Source: Desulfovibrio sp.
GTDB taxonomy: Bacteria; Desulfobacterota; Desulfovibrionia; Desulfovibrionales; Desulfovibrionaceae
Direction of reading: 5' to 3'
Length of the DNA: 9,082 nt
NCBI GenBank assembly: GCA_014804905.1
Contig: JAAUYX010000011.1
Span: 1-9,082 of the forward strand
Shown here: positions 5,678 to 9,082 of the stretch, in pieces
Layout: each line of letters begins with the position of its first letter
How positions within the stretch are numbered: the first letter of the stretch is position 1
Notes under the pieces: model-generated
Database searches by the model: none
The model's input: the letters and a program-made list of their open reading frames with translations, nothing else
Told to the model about the DNA's origin: nothing
Translations under genes and position numbers: made by a program

Positions 5678-6255
5678 TGGACTTGCTCGCGCTCATAAAG
5701 CACCGTCGTTCCATTCGCAAGTATGAACGGACGCAAATCCCCCTGGCGGACCTGGAAAAAATTGTGGAGGCCGGGCTCTACGCCCCCAATGCCGGGGGTA
5801 GGCAAAGCCCCTACATCGTTGGCATCCATGATGCGGAGCTCGCGGCGCGCATCGGTCGTATGAATGTGGCGACATTTGAGCGAAAAAATCTGGCGGGACG
5901 GTTCGTCTCCCGAGAGCAGCCCAGCATTATTGATGACCCGGGCATCAGGAATGCCTTTTACGATGCGCCCAGCGTCTGCGCCATCTTTGCGGCCGACGGT
6001 TTTATCCACGGCATACCCGACGCCTATTGCTGCGCGGAAAACATGGTCCTCATGGCAAGCGCCCTTGGTCTTGCCTCCTGCATCGTGGCCCGTGGCAGGG
6101 AAACCTTTGCGAGCCCGGAGGGACAGGCCCTCGCGAGCGGGTGGGGTGTGCCCGAGGGCTATTCCGGCTGCTGCTTTGTGCTGCTGGGCTATTGCCGGGG
6201 CGAATATCCGCACGAAAAGCCGAGAAGGCCGGGCCGTTCGGTCATCATTGAATGA
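5677..6255 (+). CDS. Nitroreductase-family flavoprotein coupled to the radical SAM gene
   Basis: A 192-residue FMN-dependent oxidoreductase. The N-terminal helix has the FMN phosphate-binding RRSIRKY at 10-16, followed by LEKIVEAGLYAPNAGGRQSP, the standard family segment. A central DAPSVCAIFAADG strand and a helix with DAYCCAENMVLMASALGLASC form the dimer core, and the C-terminal LLGYCRGEYP...R tail is also typical. The overlap with the preceding stop (TGATG) and AAGGAGGTGG just upstream make the start certain. Family members reduce nitro groups or quinones, but some act as peptide dehydrogenases, such as SagB-type enzymes that oxidise azolines. Its tight coupling to a SPASM enzyme and a Cys-Gly peptide suggests a second oxidative step on the peptide (inference). 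General redox housekeeping is the alternative. Confidence 0.9.
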   Translation: MDLLALIKHRRSIRKYERTQIPLADLEKIVEAGLYAPNAGGRQSPYIVGIHDAELAARIGRMNVATFERKNLAGRFVSREQPSIIDDPGIRNAFYDAPSVCAIFAADGFIHGIPDAYCCAENMVLMASALGLASCIVARGRETFASPEGQALASGWGVPEGYSGCCFVLLGYCRGEYPHEKPRRPGRSVIIE

Positions 6256-6257
6256 AC

Positions 6258-6288
6258 GTCGGCGGTGCCCCTGCAGCCGCTCGCCGAC
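6258..6288. terminator. GC-rich hairpin between convergent genes
   Basis: GTCGGCG pairs with CGCCGAC, with a possible inner GCGG/CCGC pairing. It sits in the 65-base gap between the nitroreductase stop and the EamA gene stop, where both transcripts should end. No U-tract is seen on either side, so it may be factor-assisted. Confidence 0.45.
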
Positions 6289-6320
6289 ATGTCTCTGGTG
6301 ATGATGGATGATTTGCGGCC

Positions 6321-7244
6321 TCAGGCGGGGGCCCGACGTGCGGGCGCGCGCAAGGTGAGCCAGATGCCCGCCAGGATGATGAGCCCGGAGATGACGAGGC
6401 GCAGGGAAATCACTTCGCCCAGCAGCATAAAACCCAGGGCGGCGGTAATGGGCGGCACGGAAAGCTGGCTGATGGACGCCGCCACGACGCTGAGCCGGGG
6501 CTGCACCGCGTACCACGCCGTATAACCGAGCGCGGACGTGCCCGCGCCGGAGGCGATGGCGAAGAGCAACGCCTGGTTTTCCGTCCCGGTGCGGGCAGGG
6601 GCCTCTTGCAGCAGGGAGCACAGCAGGACGAGTGCGGAGGGCAGGCACGCGCGGAGAAAGTTCCCCGCAGTGGCCAGCGCCGGCTCGGTCACGCCCCGGC
6701 CCGCCATGGTGTATCCGCCCCAGGAAAGGCCCGCCAGGGCAATCAGCAGGGCATTCCACAGGGGCGGCGAGCTGAGGCCGGGCACGAGCAGCAGGGCGAG
6801 GCCCGCCAAAGCGAGGCCCAGACCGGCGAGTTGCCATTTTCCCGGTCTGAGGCCGCAAATCACGCCCCAGCCAATCATGCTGACCTGGATGGCGGAGTTT
6901 TGGACAAGCGTGCCCGTTGCCGAAGGCATGTTCACATAGCCGCAGGCAAAAAACAGCATGTAGCAGAACAGGAAGAGGGCGCAGCGCCAGGAACTTTGCG
7001 CCATGAGCGACCGCCAGAGGCGCAGGGGGCCCTCCCGCCGCAGCCGCGCGGCCGCCCAGAGCGCCAACAGCATGGCCGCGCCCGAAAAACAGCGCACCGC
7101 CACATAGCGGAGCGGCTCCATGCCGTAGGTCATCAGGGCGAAACGGCAGAGGATGGCGTTCAGAGAGAAGCAGAGAAAGCAGAACAGCGTCAGCAAGCCG
7201 ACGAGGATGCCGCCGCCAGGGCGTTCAAAATAGCGCGTCAGCAT
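6321..7244 (-). CDS. EamA-family (DMT superfamily) transporter, about ten membrane segments
   Basis: A 307-residue inner-membrane protein with the typical two-half EamA layout. The first segment is GILVGLLTLFCFLCFSLNAI and the last is LVISGLIILAGIWLTL. Half one has the conserved RYVAVRCFSGAAMLL helix and half two contains PPITAALGFMLLGEVIS, which matches the end of the repeat seen in RhaT/EamA proteins. Basic loops such as RLRREGPLRLWR fit the positive-inside rule. Members export amino acids, metabolites or drugs; the substrate cannot be read from sequence. ATG 7244 is used because AAGGA lies upstream; spacing of about eleven bases is a little long. The longer in-frame start at 7364 adds a non-hydrophobic stretch and is rejected. 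It is convergent with the peptide cassette, so export of that peptide is not implied by operon structure. Confidence 0.88.
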   Translation of the reverse strand: MLTRYFERPGGGILVGLLTLFCFLCFSLNAILCRFALMTYGMEPLRYVAVRCFSGAAMLLALWAAARLRREGPLRLWRSLMAQSSWRCALFLFCYMLFFACGYVNMPSATGTLVQNSAIQVSMIGWGVICGLRPGKWQLAGLGLALAGLALLLVPGLSSPPLWNALLIALAGLSWGGYTMAGRGVTEPALATAGNFLRACLPSALVLLCSLLQEAPARTGTENQALLFAIASGAGTSALGYTAWYAVQPRLSVVAASISQLSVPPITAALGFMLLGEVISLRLVISGLIILAGIWLTLRAPARRAPA

Positions 7245-7440
7245 GGCATCCACGTTCCTTCTTGTTCCGTTGCTTTTCTGCTGCCCACATCCGCAGGCTG
7301 GAGGCGCGAAGTCCCCCTGTTGCACCTGAAAACACAGATACTCCGCCTCCCCTGCGCTCCGCAAGCCTGCTCCGGCGATGCTGCACGGGCGCCACGGCTT
7401 GCGCCCTCCGGCCGCATGAGTCGCCCTGAGCGTCCTTGCG

Positions 7441-7804
7441 CTAGCTGTTGCTGCCGATGTTGGAGAGGAGGTCGCGCAGCTCCTGCGCGCTGGAGGAATA
7501 CTTCTTTTCCCTGCTCTTTTCGGAGCGCTGAAAGTCGGCCATGAGCCTTGTGAGACAGTCCTGGCAGAGGACCTTGCTCGCGCCCATGAAGTAAACCGCC
7601 TTGAGCGGGCATTCGCTGTCCGCGCTGGTGCCGATATAGGTGCGCCCGCAGCGCATAGCCCGCAAGCTTGGTGAGGGCAACGGCGAGGATGGCCGCGCTG
7701 TTGACGAACGGCAGCAGGAGGGGCGCCACGCCGAGAGAGTGACCCAGGAGGGCGGAGGCCTGAAAGGCCGGCAGGGCGATGGTCCCGGGGGAAACCGGAT
7801 TCAT
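7441..7804 (-). pseudogene. Small unrecognised protein gene broken by a one-base frameshift near 7645
   Basis: I do not recognise the family. From ATG 7804 one frame encodes a hydrophobic N-terminal part, MNPVSPGTIALPAFQ then LLLPFVNSAAILAVALTKLAG. Around 7645 that frame turns into arginine- and glutamine-rich nonsense, while the next frame takes over with good codons as TYIGTSADSECPLKAVYFMG, then VLCQDC, and ends SNIGSNS at TAG 7441-7443. Removing one C from the CCC at 7645-7647 joins them as YALR-RTYIG, a protein of about 120 residues. A hydrophobic half plus a downstream Cys-x2-Cys pair is all that can be said. The alternative is a separate 71-residue protein from ATG 7656, but that has no ribosome site. 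The start lies 7 bases after the stop of the 113-residue gene and has no Shine-Dalgarno, suggesting coupling. Sequencing error is possible. Confidence 0.55.
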
Positions 7805-7811
7805 GCCGATG

Positions 7812-8153
7812 TCAGAAGAGCAGCTTCCTGATGCCCACGAGGGCGACCTGCGCGCCCTTGGAGTCCACCGGGATGGTCCTGGTACAGAAGTCGTTGAGCG
7901 CCTGCTCGACGCAGGGCAGGTTGGAGCTGAAGTTTCCCAGGCTGATGGTGCTGCCGTCCTCCGCGATGTCCACCGATGCGCAGGAAATGGTGATTTCCCG
8001 GTCCTCAAGGCCGTTGAGGAGCAGGCTCGCCCTTACCAGCCCATCCTTGAAAAACAGGCTCGTGAGCTTGCCGTACTTGGCGATATGCTGGTTGATGTAG
8101 TCTTTTCCCTTGGAATCCGCCAACTTGTTTGCAAGCATTTCCATGAGTCCCAT
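7812..8153 (-). CDS. Unrecognised 113-residue protein
   Basis: No family recognised. The N-terminus MGLMEMLANKLADSKGKDYI is helical and amphipathic. The rest looks like alternating strands, LTSLFFKDGLVRASLLLNGL and EITISCASVDIAEDGSTISL, ending in a basic RKLLF. There is no signal peptide, membrane segment or metal motif; single cysteines lie in SCAS, LPCVE and DFCTR. ATG 8153 has CGAGGT six bases upstream; in-frame ATGs three and five codons later are possible. Codon use matches the neighbouring real genes. It overlaps the open frame of the upstream WYL regulator by about 150 bases in another frame, and here the 113-residue frame is the convincing one. It is immediately followed by the small frameshifted gene, so the two probably form an operon and may work together. 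Confidence 0.7.
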   Translation of the reverse strand: MGLMEMLANKLADSKGKDYINQHIAKYGKLTSLFFKDGLVRASLLLNGLEDREITISCASVDIAEDGSTISLGNFSSNLPCVEQALNDFCTRTIPVDSKGAQVALVGIRKLLF

Positions 8154-8880
8154 GCGTTACCTCGAAGGCTAAACTGTGTACGTTAGGGCGGAGGCGCTTA
8201 CCTGTCCTCCTCGTCGGCGAGGGAGACCACGCCGGCGGCTGTTCGTCCACCGTGCGCGCATAGAGATAGAGCGTGCGCTGCCGCAGGCAGAGATGTCGCC
8301 GGGGCACCTCGCGCCGGCTTTCCGTCCAGGTCCAGCTGTGGAAATGGCGCATCCGGATGCGCCTGCCTTCGCCGATGGCGACGGTGAGCGCCTGGAAGAT
8401 TTCCGGCTGCACGCCATAGGCCGTTTCCGTGACTTCATGGTCAAGGCAGCTGAGCAACTGTTCCCGGAAAGGGCTTTCGAGGCCATAGGCCAGTTTGCGG
8501 CCCACCTCGATGGCCTTGGCGGCCAGCAGGCCGTCCGTCGAAGTGCTGAGATATCCCAGCGCGAACAGCAGGATGACCCGGTCGGAAAGGCTCAGGTCCT
8601 GCAAGGGCGTGAGGCGGTCCTCGGTGATGCGGAAGCCGCTGCCCTTGCGGTATTCAAAGCGAAATCCCAGGGAGGCGAGGGCATCCTTGTCCTTGTAGAA
8701 CTGGGAGCGGGAAATGCCGAAGGTTTGCAGGACAGTCTCAAGGCTCTGCGCGGGAATGCTCCTGATTTCCCGCATGATGTGCAGGAGTCGCAGGGTCCTT
8801 CCCCCTTCCGGGGCCATGTTTGCGAAGCCCCTGCCCGGTGTGCCAGGCCGCTTTTGCTGTGTGGAATATCCCGTCTCCAT
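8005..8880 (-). CDS. WYL/HTH transcriptional regulator, C-terminal part disrupted
   Basis: A DeoR-like winged helix at the start (TLRLLHIMREIRSIPAQSLE, then FGISRSQFYKDKDALASLGF) is followed by a helical middle part and a WYL-type segment, IRMRHFHSWTWTESRREVPR and LCLRQRTLYLYARTVDEQPP. WYL domains should next show a hydrophobic strand and an R-L-x-R-I motif. Instead the frame becomes proline- and arginine-rich after about 8225 and runs 149 bases into the 113-residue gene. In another frame the same bases give AGVVSLADEEDR and stop at 8198, so a frameshift or truncation near 8225 is likely. The listed span is the intact frame from ATG 8880; ATG 8817 and an upstream GTG are alternatives, none with a strong ribosome site. 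WYL regulators are often near defence or CRISPR loci, and a CRISPR-like repeat lies just upstream. Confidence 0.6.
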   Translation of the reverse strand: METGYSTQQKRPGTPGRGFANMAPEGGRTLRLLHIMREIRSIPAQSLETVLQTFGISRSQFYKDKDALASLGFRFEYRKGSGFRITEDRLTPLQDLSLSDRVILLFALGYLSTSTDGLLAAKAIEVGRKLAYGLESPFREQLLSCLDHEVTETAYGVQPEIFQALTVAIGEGRRIRMRHFHSWTWTESRREVPRRHLCLRQRTLYLYARTVDEQPPAWSPSPTRRTGKRLRPNVHSLAFEVTHGTHGNACKQVGGFQGKRLHQPAYRQVRQAHEPVFQGWAGKGEPAPQRP

Positions 8881-8930
8881 GGCGACATCTATACCCGCCG
8901 GAAAGAAAGGCAGGCAAGCGGAAAATCCCG

Positions 8931-8958
8931 TTCCAGTCCACACACTGGTGGACTGGAA
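8931..8958. promoter_or_regulatory. Perfect 11-bp inverted repeat upstream of the WYL regulator
   Basis: TTCCAGTCCAC and GTGGACTGGAA are perfect inverted copies with a 6-base loop ACACTG. A shorter overlapping pairing, CCAGT with ACTGG, is also possible. It lies 51-78 bases upstream of the regulator start. It could be an operator for the regulator or a terminator for a transcript entering from the right. Only CGGGATTTTCC follows on the minus strand, so termination would be weak. Confidence 0.6.
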
Positions 8959-9014
8959 GAAACTTTCACGGGGAGGGCGGGAACCGTCAGCGTGCTTCGC
9001 CGAGGCGGGACATC

Positions 9015-9082
9015 CGGTTGCCCGCGTGCGCGGGGAGCCATCCGCGTAATTCCCGATGACAGCAACTGGCGTGAGGTTCTCG
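9015..9082 (-). CRISPR. Possible trailer end of a type I-E-like CRISPR array, continuing past the right edge
   Basis: Bases 9015-9040 (CGGTTG, then the palindrome CCCGCGTGCGCGGG, then GAGCCA) resemble a type I-E repeat read in reverse complement. Such repeats end in GGGGATGAACCG; here the 3' arm has lost about three bases. A 33-base spacer would occupy 9041-9073, and AGGTTCTCG at 9074-9082 would be the start of the next, intact repeat. GGTT recurs 59 bases apart, or 62 allowing for the three-base loss, close to the 61 expected. With only one degenerate copy visible, this is a suggestion. No cas gene is in the window. Confidence 0.35.

Noticed and set aside
5653..6858. Minus-strand frame of about 401 codons spanning nitroreductase and EamA
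   Set aside because: It is an arginine/proline/glycine-rich shadow that crosses two real genes in both orientations and has no recognisable domain.
6606..7544. Plus-strand frame of about 312 codons over the EamA gene
   Set aside because: It is antisense to a membrane protein with clear transmembrane pattern; the shadow is rich in glutamine, alanine and arginine.
7238..7644. Continuation of the small hydrophobic protein frame to 7238
   Set aside because: After about 7645 the frame is arginine/glutamine-rich nonsense and would overlap the EamA start, while the adjacent frame has natural codons.

Overview
The window comes from a GC-rich bacterium, most likely a Desulfovibrio-type sulfate reducer (Desulfovibrionaceae). 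That placement is an inference from three things: strong GC preference at third codon positions, the style of the WYL/HTH regulator at the right end, and the combination of a CG-repeat peptide with a radical SAM/SPASM enzyme. No rRNA or tRNA gene is present to confirm it.

Layout from left to right. (1) argG (minus strand) runs off the left edge and is divergent from a small cytoplasmic thioredoxin with a CPHC active site. A long hairpin separates the thioredoxin from the next, convergent operon. (2) A five-gene redox locus is built around an AT-rich divergent promoter (about 3226-3388). Leftward it encodes a flavodoxin-fold FMN reductase with a four-cysteine motif, a DsbA-like CPWC protein and an EthD-like ferredoxin-fold protein. 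Rightward it encodes a cupin and an HxlR/DUF24 regulator with the conserved N-terminal cysteine. A 20-bp dyad covers the leftward -10 box. This looks like a thiol- or electrophile-sensing regulator with its own detoxification genes. (3) A compact cassette at 4322-6255 holds a 78-residue cysteine-rich repeat peptide, a radical SAM/SPASM enzyme and a nitroreductase-family flavoprotein. The last two overlap by one base. This is a peptide-modification (RiPP-like) system of the ACGX-repeat kind and is the most interesting part of the window. (4) An EamA-type transporter lies on the minus strand, convergent with the cassette. (5) A leftward group at the right end contains a WYL-type regulator whose C-terminal part is disrupted, an unrecognised 113-residue protein, and an unrecognised small protein whose reading frame is broken by one base near 7645. 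(6) The last 70 bases hold what looks like the degenerate final repeat of a type I-E-like CRISPR array, one spacer, and the first bases of another repeat.

The peptide carries six Cys-Gly dipeptides at a strict 13/4/13/4/13 spacing. Its two full 17-residue repeats differ by six synonymous and no amino-acid changes. The radical SAM enzyme is the probable modifier and the nitroreductase may perform a second oxidation. Out-of-frame ACG-type motifs just after the peptide's stop codon suggest the gene was once longer.

All functional calls rest on reading motifs by eye; no database search was run.
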